This document shows positions 37,910-46,673 of a stretch of 64,000 bases of DNA, piece by piece. The notes under the pieces were generated by a model that was given only the letters and a program-made list of their open reading frames with translations, was not told the DNA's origin and ran no database searches. The DNA comes from Xanthobacteraceae bacterium (GTDB taxonomy: Bacteria; Pseudomonadota; Alphaproteobacteria; Rhizobiales; Xanthobacteraceae): assembly GCA_022844205.1 (NCBI GenBank), contig JALHMF010000003.1:186001-250000 (forward strand). The letters are read 5' to 3'. Within the stretch, counting starts at the first letter, position 1. Each line of letters opens with the position of its first letter. The position numbers were made by a program, and so were the translations under genes.

Positions 37910-39715
37910 CTAGAACGTCCAGCGGGTCGCTACCGTCCCGATCCAGCGATCGTTATCGAAGAGGTCCACGTTGGAGCGGGTTTTCGACCAGCGCAACGTC
38001 GGCCGGACACTGATCTTCTCGGTCATCTTGAATTCGAAGCCGCCGAGGAGTTCGAACAACTCCTCGTCGCGGGTGGTCAGGAAGAGCGGATAATCCGCAT
38101 GGTGACGGTGCACTTCATAGCCCGCCTGCCCGAATGCGATCACGCGGGGCGAGAGCGTGATCTCGCCCGTGTAGCGGAGCCCGACGAGATCGAAGCTGAA
38201 ATGATCGCTGCCGCTGCCGCGTGCGATCTCCTGCCCCGCGTTGACGATGAACGACATGGCAGGGGTACCCGGCATGTTCTCCCAGCGGCGCGCGATGCCG
38301 GCCGTCACCGTATAGCGGTCGGCGTTCATGCCGACGCTGTTCGGGTAGTCGAGGCCGAGATAGGTGAAGGCTACATTCGTGTCCCACTCGCCGATCTTTT
38401 TCCGCCATTGCGCGGCCGCACCATAGATCGAACGGAAGACGTGCTCGTCGATCCAGAACGCCTGGCCGATCAGCGAGAAGGAAAAGACGCCGATATCGCC
38501 GACCTGCCGTGCGATGCCGAATTCGCTGCCGACGAGGGCGGTGTTGAACTCGTTGTTGCTGAACAGGAGATGCAGGTTGCCGACAAGATTGGCGTACACC
38601 GCCGTGTTGTTGTCGATCGCATGCGCGATGCTGAGACCGCCCGCGATTTCATAGAAACCCGCCTCCTTCGGCATCGCCGCCGGATCGAGCGTGGCGCTGC
38701 CGAGAAAAGCGAGGCCCGGAATGACCAGTTGCGAGGCGGCCGGGCCGCCATTGACGTTGGTGTCGTAACCGATCGTCTGTTCCCAATAGCCGGTGACGCG
38801 CGTTTGCGGCTGGCCTTTCGCGCCCGTCGATTGTACCGCGGTTGCGCTGTCGAGCGCGACGACCTGACGGCCCATAGCATCGCGAACGGGCGCCGGAAGG
38901 CCGCGCACATCGCGGACGCGTTCGAATTCGCGCTTGGCGCCGGAGAGATCGCCCATCGCCGCGAGCGCGCGGCCAAATTCGGCGCGGGCAAGGTGAAAGT
39001 CGGGACGGTTCTCGGTGGCACGGCGGAGCGCCCCGACCGCTTCGGCAGGCTGCCCCGCATCGAGGGCCGCGACGCCATAGACGTAATCGAAATCCGGGTC
39101 GCCGCCGAGCCTCGCCGCAAGTGGCGTCAGGATCGCAAGCGCCTCGTTCGGCTTCTTCGCGCGAAGGAGTTCGGAAGCGCGGCGGACGGCGGCGGAATCC
39201 TCCACGCCAAGACGGCCGACCTGTGCTACGCGCATCTTGCGCTCGGTCTCGCGCCGCCCGATCGCGCCGTCGATGGCCTTGAGATTCTGGTCCATGACAT
39301 TGCGGACCGGTTCGGAAAGGTCCTCGCGGGCGCGCACGACTTCAATCTCGCGCTTGGCTTCGTTGAGTTTCCCAGATGTTGCGAGCGCCCTGGCAAGCTG
39401 GGCGCGGGCCAGCATGTTCGAGGGCTGCTTCGCAAGCACGCGGCGAAGGGCCGTTGCAGCCTCCGCTTCCTTGCCCGTTTCAAGAAGCGCTATGCCGTAG
39501 GCAAGATCGAACTCGATGATCCCGGCGGCTACCCCCGCAACCGGCTTCAGCCTTGCCACTGCTTCGGAAAATTTCTTCTGCGCGACGAGTTCGCTGCCCT
39601 CGCGCACCGCCGCCGCATCGAACGGGCTGACCTGCGCCTGCGCGGGCGGCGACGCGAACAACATCGCCGCGGCGAAAACCGCAAGCAGAAAGTGTGAAGG
39701 CGTGCGCATCGTCAT
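37910..39715 (-). CDS. Slam/DUF560-type outer-membrane protein (type XI secretion family)
   Basis: A 601-residue exported protein. After a signal peptide (LLAVFAAAMLFASPPAQAQ) comes a TPR region (about 30-260) with two similar blocks: VREGSELVAQKKFSEAVARL...EFDLAYGIALLETGKEAEAATALRRVLAKQP...ARAQLARALATSGKLNEAKREIEVV and a second beginning VRRASELLRAKKPNEAL. From about residue 280 (GYWEQTIGYDTNVNGG) follow amphipathic beta-strands ending in TRWTF, the outer-membrane C-terminal signature. TPR plus a 14-strand barrel is the Slam architecture; Slam proteins move lipocalin-barrel cargo to the surface. The start overlaps the cargo-like gene by four bases (ATGA). Family is fairly sure; cargo is inferred. 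Confidence 0.8.
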   Translation of the reverse strand: MTMRTPSHFLLAVFAAAMLFASPPAQAQVSPFDAAAVREGSELVAQKKFSEAVARLKPVAGVAAGIIEFDLAYGIALLETGKEAEAATALRRVLAKQPSNMLARAQLARALATSGKLNEAKREIEVVRAREDLSEPVRNVMDQNLKAIDGAIGRRETERKMRVAQVGRLGVEDSAAVRRASELLRAKKPNEALAILTPLAARLGGDPDFDYVYGVAALDAGQPAEAVGALRRATENRPDFHLARAEFGRALAAMGDLSGAKREFERVRDVRGLPAPVRDAMGRQVVALDSATAVQSTGAKGQPQTRVTGYWEQTIGYDTNVNGGPAASQLVIPGLAFLGSATLDPAAMPKEAGFYEIAGGLSIAHAIDNNTAVYANLVGNLHLLFSNNEFNTALVGSEFGIARQVGDIGVFSFSLIGQAFWIDEHVFRSIYGAAAQWRKKIGEWDTNVAFTYLGLDYPNSVGMNADRYTVTAGIARRWENMPGTPAMSFIVNAGQEIARGSGSDHFSFDLVGLRYTGEITLSPRVIAFGQAGYEVHRHHADYPLFLTTRDEELFELLGGFEFKMTEKISVRPTLRWSKTRSNVDLFDNDRWIGTVATRWTF

Positions 39716-42700
39716 GGCCGCGTGAACCCCGCGGCACCGGTGACGACCTTGGACGGATTGCTGGTGTTGCCAAACTGGTAGACGATGCCGAGCGACTTCG
39801 CCATGTCGCCCGCGAGAATGCCGGCGACACCCGCCGAACAGCCGCTCGGACAAACAACATTCGTACCGCCTGTCAGGCTGGTCGGAATGTTCGACGCGCT
39901 GAATACGCCGTTGGCAAGATTCGGTGCCGCCAAGGATGGACCCACAGCACCGCCGCTGCTTTGGATATTGTAATTGCCGCCGGCGACCGCGACATTCAGG
40001 TTGACGCCGAATTTTGGCGCCGCCGAAGCGAAATTCACCCCGACATTGCCGCTGGTAAGCGTGCCCGGTGCACTTGATCCATCGGCCACTGTCGGCTGCG
40101 TGCCGCCGACAAGACTGTAATTGTATGTGCCGGTCGTCGGAATGTTGGTCGCCCCGACGCCATGCAAAATGTGCACGCCCTGATTGGACGTGAGATTGAT
40201 CATCGGGCCACCGCCATTGCTGGAATGCGTGTGGAGATCGCCGGTGAAACGCTCCCAGCCAAGTACACCCGCAATCGTGCCCTGATCGTTGCTGACCCCT
40301 CCGTTCGCGCCGCCGATATTGAGCCGGTGCCATCCCGTGACCGTGCCCGGAATCGAAACGTTCAAGTCGAAAGACTGAACCGAGAGGCCGGACACCGTGC
40401 TGTTATCGGCAACGATCGCTGTGTCCTGAGCGGTTTGGCTGCCGGACGGAATCCTGCTGAAATGAATCAGGGACGAAGCGAGTAGTTGATTGTCGTTTGT
40501 GTTTGCCAGATCCGCATAGCCGAACACGCCCATGGTGCTGAGCGGGAGATCGCGCCCGAACACCGCCGCACCGCTGACTTTCGGAGACTGGTCCGTCCCG
40601 GTTGTATTTCCGAACAAATAGCCCAAGCCGATATGGGACGCTTCCACTCCGGCGAGAAAGCCGCTGACGCCGGCCATACAATTGCCCGCGGAAGTGCAAG
40701 AAGCGACTCCGTCTCCCGGCGTTCCAAGCAGCGTGACCGGAAGCGTCAGACCCGAAGTCGCAAACGCTCCCGATGTAATGTTCAAGCCGCCGCTTGCGGG
40801 ATTGGCGGCGCCGCCGGTCGTGCCGAATTTGTAGACGCTGGTGCCGAACCCCTGCCCGATCTGTACGAAGAGATCGAGGCCGAGCTTGGGCGTGGTTCCG
40901 GTAAAGTCGATGCCGACCTTGCTGGTGCCCGGTCCGCCATTTCCAACGAACGCCGGATTTGCAATCGCGGTCGAAACCGATCCGTCGGCAACGGTTGGGA
41001 TTGTTGCGCCGACGAGGCTGTATTGCACGTTGAGACCGCCGCCCGCGCCGGTCGGGATATTCGCCGACGGCGTCGGCAGGCCATGCACCAGATGCAAGCC
41101 ACCATGCAGCGGAACGGCCAGGAGGCCGTTCTCACTGGCGACGACACCGTCGGTCCAGCGTTCCCAGGCAATGATGCCCGGCACGGAACCGCTATCCGTA
41201 ACCGTTCCACTATTGCGGGTGCGGAAGAGACTTGAATTTGCATCGTTCAGCGAATTGATCTGGGTATTTTCGCCGACGACCTGCGCCTCCCCGGATACGC
41301 GGCCCGTGAACAAAACTTGCTGCCCGCCGTTGGTGTCGGCGAAAGCCGCCACAGGACGAACGGGCGTAACATTCGTTGTGCTTGCGAACACCGCAGCGCC
41401 ATCGATCTGCGGATCGGTATCGAAATTCAATCCGTTTGTGATCGTATAGACGATGCCGACCTTGTCTTTGGTGATATTGACGAATTCGATCTCGCCCATG
41501 CACGAGCCGGTGCACAGCGTTCCACCGGTATTCACGATGTTGCCCGACTGGAGGAATCCAAAGACTACTTTGGTGCCTCCCCTTACATCGCCGATGGCGC
41601 CACTGAGACTGGGATCACTGGTTCCACCCGGCGTCGAAAGGTTGATCGACCCCTCGCTCATCGTGATCGTGCCGGTGAGGCCGTATTGCAGGGCCTGCGT
41701 TCCCAAAATAACGGCAAGCGATCCGGTGAAATTTCCCGGCGCGCTCTGGCCGTTGCTCCAGGTCGGACTCGTCGCCGACTCCAGATTGAACGTGACTTGC
41801 CTGCCGTAATCGAACCGTTGCTGCGCGTCCTTGTACAATCCTCCGGTGTGACCGTAGACAAGGTAATGCAGTCCTTGGTTGGCGCTGAGATTTACAACAC
41901 CGGAACCGCCCTGAAACGCGTATACGAGCGCGCCATTGTTCCAGCGCCCGATCTGGTAGAGCGGTTCAGCACCATTGGTCGTGTCGGTATGCAGGTCGGA
42001 GACCGTCGCGGAAATCCGCGCGAGAGCCACCGGATCCGGATCGAGCGAAGTCGGGTTTGTGCCGGACAGCACGCCCGCGCGGATAGCGCCATTCACACCC
42101 GCGTCCCAGACCGCCGTGCTGCGATTGATAAAGAGCCGGTTTAAATCGTCACCGATCGGAGGACCGGGAATTTCTCCGCCACCATGGCCGGTGATGCTGA
42201 GCACAGAGAAGGATGAAGGAAACGCAGGGCCCGGACCGGTCGGACCGAGAATGTTATTGCTGATCTGCCCCAACGCCTGAATGGCCGAGATCACCGTGAT
42301 CGCAGGCGGATTCGAGTAGGCGGGTCCGCCGGTCGAGCCGGAGCCGGGTCCCCCGCCGTTCTTCTCGCCACTGTCACCGCCGCGATTGCCGTCACCGTTT
42401 CCGCCGCCGTTCTGTCCGCGGCCGCCTTGCCCGGTGTTGCCGGTGTTGCCGCCCTGATTGCCCGCTGCCGCTCCCTGCGGCGCGCTTGGGTCCTTGCCGG
42501 AAATTTTTGCGAGCGCCAGATGCGCGCCGTCGAGACGCCGCCAGAGCATTGAGGCATCGTTCGGGTTGAGCGGGAGAAACCCGGCCGGACCAATCGCAAA
42601 TCCCGGACCACCCGCGGTAAAGGTGCGCCTTTCGCCGTTCAGCAGCGTCGCGGTAATCTCGCCATCGACCGTGTTGAAACTCCAGCGCCCGTTAACAACT

Positions 42701-43125
42701 CCGATGTCGACGACCGTGCCGCGCACGCCGATGGTGGCGACCGGCGTCTTGATTTCATAAGCGCGACGATCGGATGTGCCGCTGACGAAGCGCATCGCGC
42801 CGCGCACGACTTCCACGGTGGCTTTCTGCGCGCGGTTTCCGTCAAACACGAATTGATCGAGCAGCACCTCGGAATTCGGGCCGATGGTGAGCATCGTGTC
42901 GTCGAGGAACCGGATCTGTGTCGAGCCGTTGCCGGTGGTGCGGATGCGGTCGTTCTGTTCGAGGGAATCGCGGATCGCGAGCGTGCGTTCATTGTCGCCG
43001 CGCGTGTAGCTCGATGCGGGGACGACGGAGGCGGCTTCGCCGATAGGTGCGGCGGTAGCAGCGGCGGTCAACACAAGAATTGCCGCTGACGAAACCAGCG
43101 CCGATACCGATGTCCTGACGGACAT
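39712..43125 (-). CDS. FecR-domain exported protein with three TbpB-like C-terminal barrel modules (putative cargo)
   Basis: 1137 residues. Signal peptide about 1-26. FecR-type domain at about 45-165 (LEQNDRIRTTGNGSTQIRFLDD, GTSDRRAYEIKTPVATIGVRGT). Gly/Asn/Gln linker about 220-268. Three divergent repeats at about 390-580, 650-858 and 953-1137. Each has a QGxHxLxxG-like strand and a small Cys pair (C538/C542, C810/C816, C1092/C1096), and ends in a GAA-x-F-type strand (DGAAVFA, SGAAVFGR, TGAAGFTR); repeats 2 and 3 also share PTVADGS, a VGxxF...PKxGxxL block and xAGVxGxxAG. This pattern fits TbpB-type barrel domains of Slam cargo. It has no lipobox Cys, so it is probably released or barrel-anchored. 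A GTG at 43164 is an alternative start. Confidence 0.78.
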   Translation of the reverse strand: MSVRTSVSALVSSAAILVLTAAATAAPIGEAASVVPASSYTRGDNERTLAIRDSLEQNDRIRTTGNGSTQIRFLDDTMLTIGPNSEVLLDQFVFDGNRAQKATVEVVRGAMRFVSGTSDRRAYEIKTPVATIGVRGTVVDIGVVNGRWSFNTVDGEITATLLNGERRTFTAGGPGFAIGPAGFLPLNPNDASMLWRRLDGAHLALAKISGKDPSAPQGAAAGNQGGNTGNTGQGGRGQNGGGNGDGNRGGDSGEKNGGGPGSGSTGGPAYSNPPAITVISAIQALGQISNNILGPTGPGPAFPSSFSVLSITGHGGGEIPGPPIGDDLNRLFINRSTAVWDAGVNGAIRAGVLSGTNPTSLDPDPVALARISATVSDLHTDTTNGAEPLYQIGRWNNGALVYAFQGGSGVVNLSANQGLHYLVYGHTGGLYKDAQQRFDYGRQVTFNLESATSPTWSNGQSAPGNFTGSLAVILGTQALQYGLTGTITMSEGSINLSTPGGTSDPSLSGAIGDVRGGTKVVFGFLQSGNIVNTGGTLCTGSCMGEIEFVNITKDKVGIVYTITNGLNFDTDPQIDGAAVFASTTNVTPVRPVAAFADTNGGQQVLFTGRVSGEAQVVGENTQINSLNDANSSLFRTRNSGTVTDSGSVPGIIAWERWTDGVVASENGLLAVPLHGGLHLVHGLPTPSANIPTGAGGGLNVQYSLVGATIPTVADGSVSTAIANPAFVGNGGPGTSKVGIDFTGTTPKLGLDLFVQIGQGFGTSVYKFGTTGGAANPASGGLNITSGAFATSGLTLPVTLLGTPGDGVASCTSAGNCMAGVSGFLAGVEASHIGLGYLFGNTTGTDQSPKVSGAAVFGRDLPLSTMGVFGYADLANTNDNQLLASSLIHFSRIPSGSQTAQDTAIVADNSTVSGLSVQSFDLNVSIPGTVTGWHRLNIGGANGGVSNDQGTIAGVLGWERFTGDLHTHSSNGGGPMINLTSNQGVHILHGVGATNIPTTGTYNYSLVGGTQPTVADGSSAPGTLTSGNVGVNFASAAPKFGVNLNVAVAGGNYNIQSSGGAVGPSLAAPNLANGVFSASNIPTSLTGGTNVVCPSGCSAGVAGILAGDMAKSLGIVYQFGNTSNPSKVVTGAAGFTRP

Positions 43126-43701
43126 TTTTGCTACGCCCCACCCGAGTAGGGAAGGATAGGACACTCTGGCAGGTGCGTCACGCGAACAAGTTGCACGTCC
43201 CCGGAAATACAGTAAATGCGATTGTTTATACGAAATTTACGCTCCGTTTGATGGCTGAAGATTTTCCCTTTGCTCCATCAGGCTTGCCCCGGATCGCAAA
43301 ACGTTCGCAGACGGGTCCGAAAACGAGTTCCGGCGCGTGAAAAAGAGCCTGAATGCCGCGCCGCGCGCGTGTTCCAGAGCAGTCGTCTCGCTCGCTTGAT
43401 GGGAACAAATTTCTGTGCTCGATGCTTTGTTCCGATCTTTTGTGCAGGAAATTTATGCGGCGGAAACGTTGCGTATAACTTGTTCGTTCGGCGCACGCAA
43501 AGCGCGAAAAAAATCTGTTTGAAATCAATTCAAGTCCATGAAAAAAATCGCGTTCGCCCACATTGTCGCCGCAACACATCGCGAAAACTATTTCGGCAGT
43601 TTCGAGAGCCGTTGTATTTTTTTGGCTGATCGTGTCTGCTGTCGGACATTCATTGTCCGATTTTATCGAAACACTTGATCTGATTTTACGAGATTATATC
43701 C
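43126..43701. promoter_or_regulatory. AT-rich 576-base divergent intergenic region
   Basis: It separates the FecR-domain gene (minus) from the NYN gene (plus) and is clearly AT-richer than its flanks. It holds an 8-base inverted repeat GGAACAAA...TTTGTTCC with 16 between (43402-43433), and a 7-base palindrome TCGGACA-TTCAT-TGTCCGA (43642-43660), 42 bases before the NYN start. No gene is seen. Promoters for both directions are expected here. Confidence 0.5.
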
Positions 43702-44358
43702 ATGCAGAATTCCACCACCCCCGAGAAGACAGCCCTGTTCATCGACGGCGCAAATCTCTATGCGACCTCGCGCGGGCTTGGCATCGACATCGATTACAAG
43801 CGCCTGCTCAAGGAATTCCAGAGCCGCGGAAATCTGCTGCGCGCCTTTTATTTCACCGCGCTGATCGAAGATCAGGAATATTCCTCGATCCGCCCGTTAC
43901 TCGATTGGCTCGACTACAACGGTTACACGGTGGTGACGAAACCGGTGAAGGAATTCACCGACGCCACCGGCCGCCGCAAGATCAAGGGCAACATGGACAT
44001 CGAGCTTGCGGTCGAGGCGATGGAACTTGCGGACCATATCGACCACATCGTGCTCTTCTCCGGTGACGGAGATTTCAAGCCGCTCGTGGCGGCGGTCCAG
44101 CGCCGAGGCGTGCGCGTGACGGTGGTTTCCACCATCGCGACCAATCCGCCGATGATCGCCGACGAGTTGCGCCGTCAGGCCGACATATTCCTCGATCTGT
44201 CGGAACTGATGCCCCGCATCGGCCGCGATCCCGGCGAACGCTCGAGCCGCATGCACAATGCGCCGGGCTTCCTGCAGCGGCCGTCCACGCCCTCGCCCGC
44301 AACCGTGGGTGCTGGCGCCGAGATGGACGACGACGAGGAAGATCTTGGTAATCGGTGA
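43702..44358 (+). CDS. NYN domain protein (LabA/DUF88, PIN-like ribonuclease fold)
   Basis: A 218-residue protein whose first 165 residues form an NYN domain: ALFIDGANLYATSRGLGIDIDY (first catalytic Asp), KGNMDIELAVEAMELA (second acidic site), LFSGDGDFKPLVAAVQRRGVRVTVVST (third) and LRRQADIFLDLSELM. The acidic set for metal-dependent RNA cleavage is intact. The C-terminal tail is disordered and acidic (EMDDDEEDLGN). Beside rpoZ/UDG in Rhizobiales this gene is conserved; its substrate is unknown. Confidence 0.87.
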   Translation: MQNSTTPEKTALFIDGANLYATSRGLGIDIDYKRLLKEFQSRGNLLRAFYFTALIEDQEYSSIRPLLDWLDYNGYTVVTKPVKEFTDATGRRKIKGNMDIELAVEAMELADHIDHIVLFSGDGDFKPLVAAVQRRGVRVTVVSTIATNPPMIADELRRQADIFLDLSELMPRIGRDPGERSSRMHNAPGFLQRPSTPSPATVGAGAEMDDDEEDLGNR

Positions 44359-44373
44359 TACGGAACGGCTGCC

Positions 44374-45021
44374 ATGCCAGCCGAAAAGTCAGCCGAGCCG
44401 TCGCGCGACTGTCCGCTCTGTCCCCGCCTGAAGTCCTTTCGCGACAGGCAGCGCGCGTGCGAGCCGGAATGGTTCAACGCGCCGGTGCCGAGCTTCGGCG
44501 ACCGGAATGCGCGCCTCCTGATCGTCGGCCTCGCGCCAGGCCTGAAGGGGGCCAACCGCACCGGACGCCCGTTCACCGGCGATTTCGCCGGCGATCTGCT
44601 TTACGAAACGCTGATCGAGTTCGGCTTTGCCAAAGGCAAATACGAAGCCCGGCCGGACGACAGTTTGAGACTGACCGATGCGCGCATCGCCAATGCCGTG
44701 CGCTGCGTGCCCCCCGAGAACAAGCCGACGCCCGTTGAAATCCGCACCTGCAATCAGTTTCTGCTGCCGGCGATTTTGGAGATGCCGAGCATGAAGACCA
44801 TCGTGGCGCTTGGCCGCATCGCGCATGATGCGGTGCTGAAGGCGCTCGCTCAGAGGAAATCGAGCGCGCCGTTCGGCCACGGCAAAATCCACGCCCTCGG
44901 CGGAGACCGGACGTTGTTCGATTCCTATCACTGCTCACGCTACAATACGAATACCGGAAGGCTCACGCCGGAAATGTTCAAGGACGTGTTCCGGAACGTC
45001 CGCGCTCAGGTTGACCGCTGA
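44374..45021 (+). CDS. uracil-DNA glycosylase, family 5 (UdgB-type)
   Basis: Removes uracil, and in family 5 also other deaminated bases, from DNA. The 215-residue protein has the [4Fe-4S] cysteine start CPLCPRLKSFRDRQRACEP, motif A GLAPGLKGANRTGRPFTGD (ends without the catalytic Asp/Asn of families 1 and 4, as in family 5), ALGRIAHDAVL, and motif B DSYHCSRYNTNTGRLT. It follows the NYN gene by 15 bases, and its end overlaps the convergent peroxiredoxin gene by 16 bases. Confidence 0.9.
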   Translation: MPAEKSAEPSRDCPLCPRLKSFRDRQRACEPEWFNAPVPSFGDRNARLLIVGLAPGLKGANRTGRPFTGDFAGDLLYETLIEFGFAKGKYEARPDDSLRLTDARIANAVRCVPPENKPTPVEIRTCNQFLLPAILEMPSMKTIVALGRIAHDAVLKALAQRKSSAPFGHGKIHALGGDRTLFDSYHCSRYNTNTGRLTPEMFKDVFRNVRAQVDR

Positions 45022-45572
45022 AGCCAGCGCACGGTTTCTTCCGCGCTCTTGTCCGGCGGAAACACCGGATAAAACACGTGCGAAATCACGCCGTCGTCGA
45101 TCACCAGCGTCATGCGTCGCGTGAGCCGCATGCCATCGACTTCAAAAGTGGGCAGCTTCAGCGCGCGGGTGAATTCGAGCTTATCGTCGGACAGGATTTT
45201 GAACGGCAGATGCAGCCGCTCGACGGCCTCTTTCTGGTAGGCCGTATCCTGCGTGGAAAGCCCGAACAGATGCGCGACCCCCGACTGTTTCAGATCGCTG
45301 AAATGGTCGCGGAAGCCGCAGGATTGCGGGGTGCAGCCGCGCGCACCCGGAATGCCGTCCCAGCCGGTCGGCAGCGCCTGACCGGGCTTTCCGGTGCGTG
45401 GATAGAGATAGACGACCGTGCGGCCTTTCAGGCTGGACAGGTCCACCTTGGAGCCGTCCGTGGCCTGTAGCGGCAGCGAAGGCAGCCGCATTCCCTTCAA
45501 ATGATTGGCCGCGCCATCGTCGATGGGCGCTGGAAGATCGTCTGGCAGTTGGGTTGGATCGTGCAGGACCAT
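45006..45572 (-). CDS. peroxiredoxin
   Basis: Thiol peroxidase of the AhpC/TSA-redoxin type, 188 residues. The peroxidatic centre is YLYPRTGKPG...GIPGARGCTPQSCGFRDHF (Cys of GCTPQSC), with a nearby resolving Cys four residues on, a PrxQ/BCP-like spacing. LFGLSTQDTAYQKEAVERLHLPFKILSDDKL is the standard second half. I start at MVLHDPTQL (45572); the upstream extension lies in the VOC gene. Substrate and reductant are unknown. Confidence 0.85.
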   Translation of the reverse strand: MVLHDPTQLPDDLPAPIDDGAANHLKGMRLPSLPLQATDGSKVDLSSLKGRTVVYLYPRTGKPGQALPTGWDGIPGARGCTPQSCGFRDHFSDLKQSGVAHLFGLSTQDTAYQKEAVERLHLPFKILSDDKLEFTRALKLPTFEVDGMRLTRRMTLVIDDGVISHVFYPVFPPDKSAEETVRWLQRST

Positions 45573-45618
45573 GGCGGTATCCGATTCAGGTGGCGGGTTT
45601 GAATCCTGGATCAATGAC

Positions 45619-46014
45619 TTAGCGGGACGGATTCGCGTAGGAGATGAATTCCAGCAGCGAGCCATCCGGGTCGCGGAAATAGACACTGGTGCCCGGCCCC
45701 TTCGCGCCGAAGCGCTCCAGGGGCCCGCGTTCGATCTTCACCTTGCATTTTTGCAGATGCGCGGCGGCATCCGCAATCGGGCCTTTCCACTCGAAGCAGA
45801 GATCGCTGTTGCCGGGCTGCACCGGCAGGCGCGCCACTTCGGCAGGCGTGAAGCCCGGCCCATGAAGATTGAGTTGCTCCGTGCCGAACCGGTACGCCCA
45901 GCCCTTCGGCCTTTGCACCAGTTCCGCGCCCATCACATCGCGGTAGAAGACGTTGGAGCGCTCCCAGTCGGAGACGTGGATCACGCAGTGGTCGAGCTTG
46001 ATCGGTAAAGTCAT
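45619..46014 (-). CDS. VOC (glyoxalase/dioxygenase superfamily) protein
   Basis: A 131-residue metal-site protein with two beta-alpha-beta-beta-beta units: KLDHCVIHVSDWERSNVFYRDVMGAELV (His metal ligand) and a C-terminal VYFRDPDGSLLEFISY (Glu ligand). The middle NSDLCFEWKGPIADAAAHL supplies a further strand. It fits the VOC family of glyoxalases, fosfomycin-resistance-type and dioxygenase proteins; no specific substrate can be named. It lies 46 bases upstream of the peroxiredoxin gene and may be co-transcribed with it. Confidence 0.85.
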   Translation of the reverse strand: MTLPIKLDHCVIHVSDWERSNVFYRDVMGAELVQRPKGWAYRFGTEQLNLHGPGFTPAEVARLPVQPGNSDLCFEWKGPIADAAAHLQKCKVKIERGPLERFGAKGPGTSVYFRDPDGSLLEFISYANPSR

Positions 46015-46030
46015 CTTGTTCTCCTCAATC

Positions 46031-46164
46031 TCGTCACCCTGAGGGGCGAGTGGCCTAAGGCCACGAGCCTCGAAGGGTGACCGTCATCCTTCGAGGCTCG
46101 GCGCCATAGCGCGTCGAAGACGCGCGTGAACGCGCTTATGGCGCCTCGCACCTCAGGATGACGG
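46031..46164. repeat. composite palindromic repeat (CATCCTGAGG family)
   Basis: TCGTCACCCTGAGGGGCGAG (left) is mirrored by CTCGCACCTCAGGATGACGG (right). CGAGCCTCGAAGG faces CCTTCGAGGCTCG in the left-middle, and a long GCGCCATA...TATGGCGC hairpin lies in the right part. Same family as the repeats at 17521 and 30333. It lies between smpB and the VOC gene. Confidence 0.85.
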
Positions 46165-46167
46165 AAA

Positions 46168-46641
46168 TCAGCCCTTGTCCCGCAGCAGGCGCCCCTTCTG
46201 GCGCTCCCAGTCCCTTTTCTTGTCGCTCTCGCGCTTGTCGTGCAATTTCTTGCCCTTGGCGAGTGCGATCTCGAGTTTGGCGCGGCCGCGTTGATTGAAA
46301 TAGAGCTGCAACGGCATGATCGTCATGCCCTCACGCTCGACCGCGCCGACCAGCTTGTTCACCTGCCGCTTGTGCAGCAGCAGTTTCCGCAGCCGCCGCG
46401 GCTCGTGATTGTTGCGGTTCGCCTGCAGATATTCCGGGATGTTGGCGTTGACGAGCCAGATTTCGCCATCCTTTGCGTCAACGTAAGACTCCGCGATCGT
46501 CGCCTTGCCGTTGCGCAACGACTTCACCTCGGTGCCGGTCAGCGCGAGCCCCGCCTCGAACACCTCGCCGATATGATAGTTGAATCGCGCCTTGCGATTT
46601 TGCGCGACGACCTTCCGGTTGTCGGTGGGTTTCTTCGCCAT
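46168..46641 (-). CDS. smpB: SsrA-binding protein
   Basis: SmpB delivers tmRNA to stalled ribosomes. The 157-residue protein has the SmpB core: [75 protein letters not shown] and the basic C-terminal tail [26 protein letters not shown]. The tmRNA gene itself is not in the window. Start MAKKPTDN at 46641; the upstream extension overlaps the dapA end. The dapA-smpB order is typical. Confidence 0.96.
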   Translation of the reverse strand: MAKKPTDNRKVVAQNRKARFNYHIGEVFEAGLALTGTEVKSLRNGKATIAESYVDAKDGEIWLVNANIPEYLQANRNNHEPRRLRKLLLHKRQVNKLVGAVEREGMTIMPLQLYFNQRGRAKLEIALAKGKKLHDKRESDKKRDWERQKGRLLRDKG

Positions 46642-46673
46642 GATTGTCAGCCGCGCTGCGACGCGGGCATGCG

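Noticed and set aside
37613-39697. 694-residue plus-strand open frame
   Set aside because: Antisense to the Slam-type gene, with Arg/Asp/Gly-rich composition and no recognisable domain. The minus-strand frame has signal peptide, TPRs and a barrel.
39716-40333. N-terminal extension of the Slam-type gene
   Set aside because: The frame is open upstream to 40333, but that stretch lies inside the FecR-domain gene in another frame and is low-complexity. The signal peptide at 39715 marks the real start.
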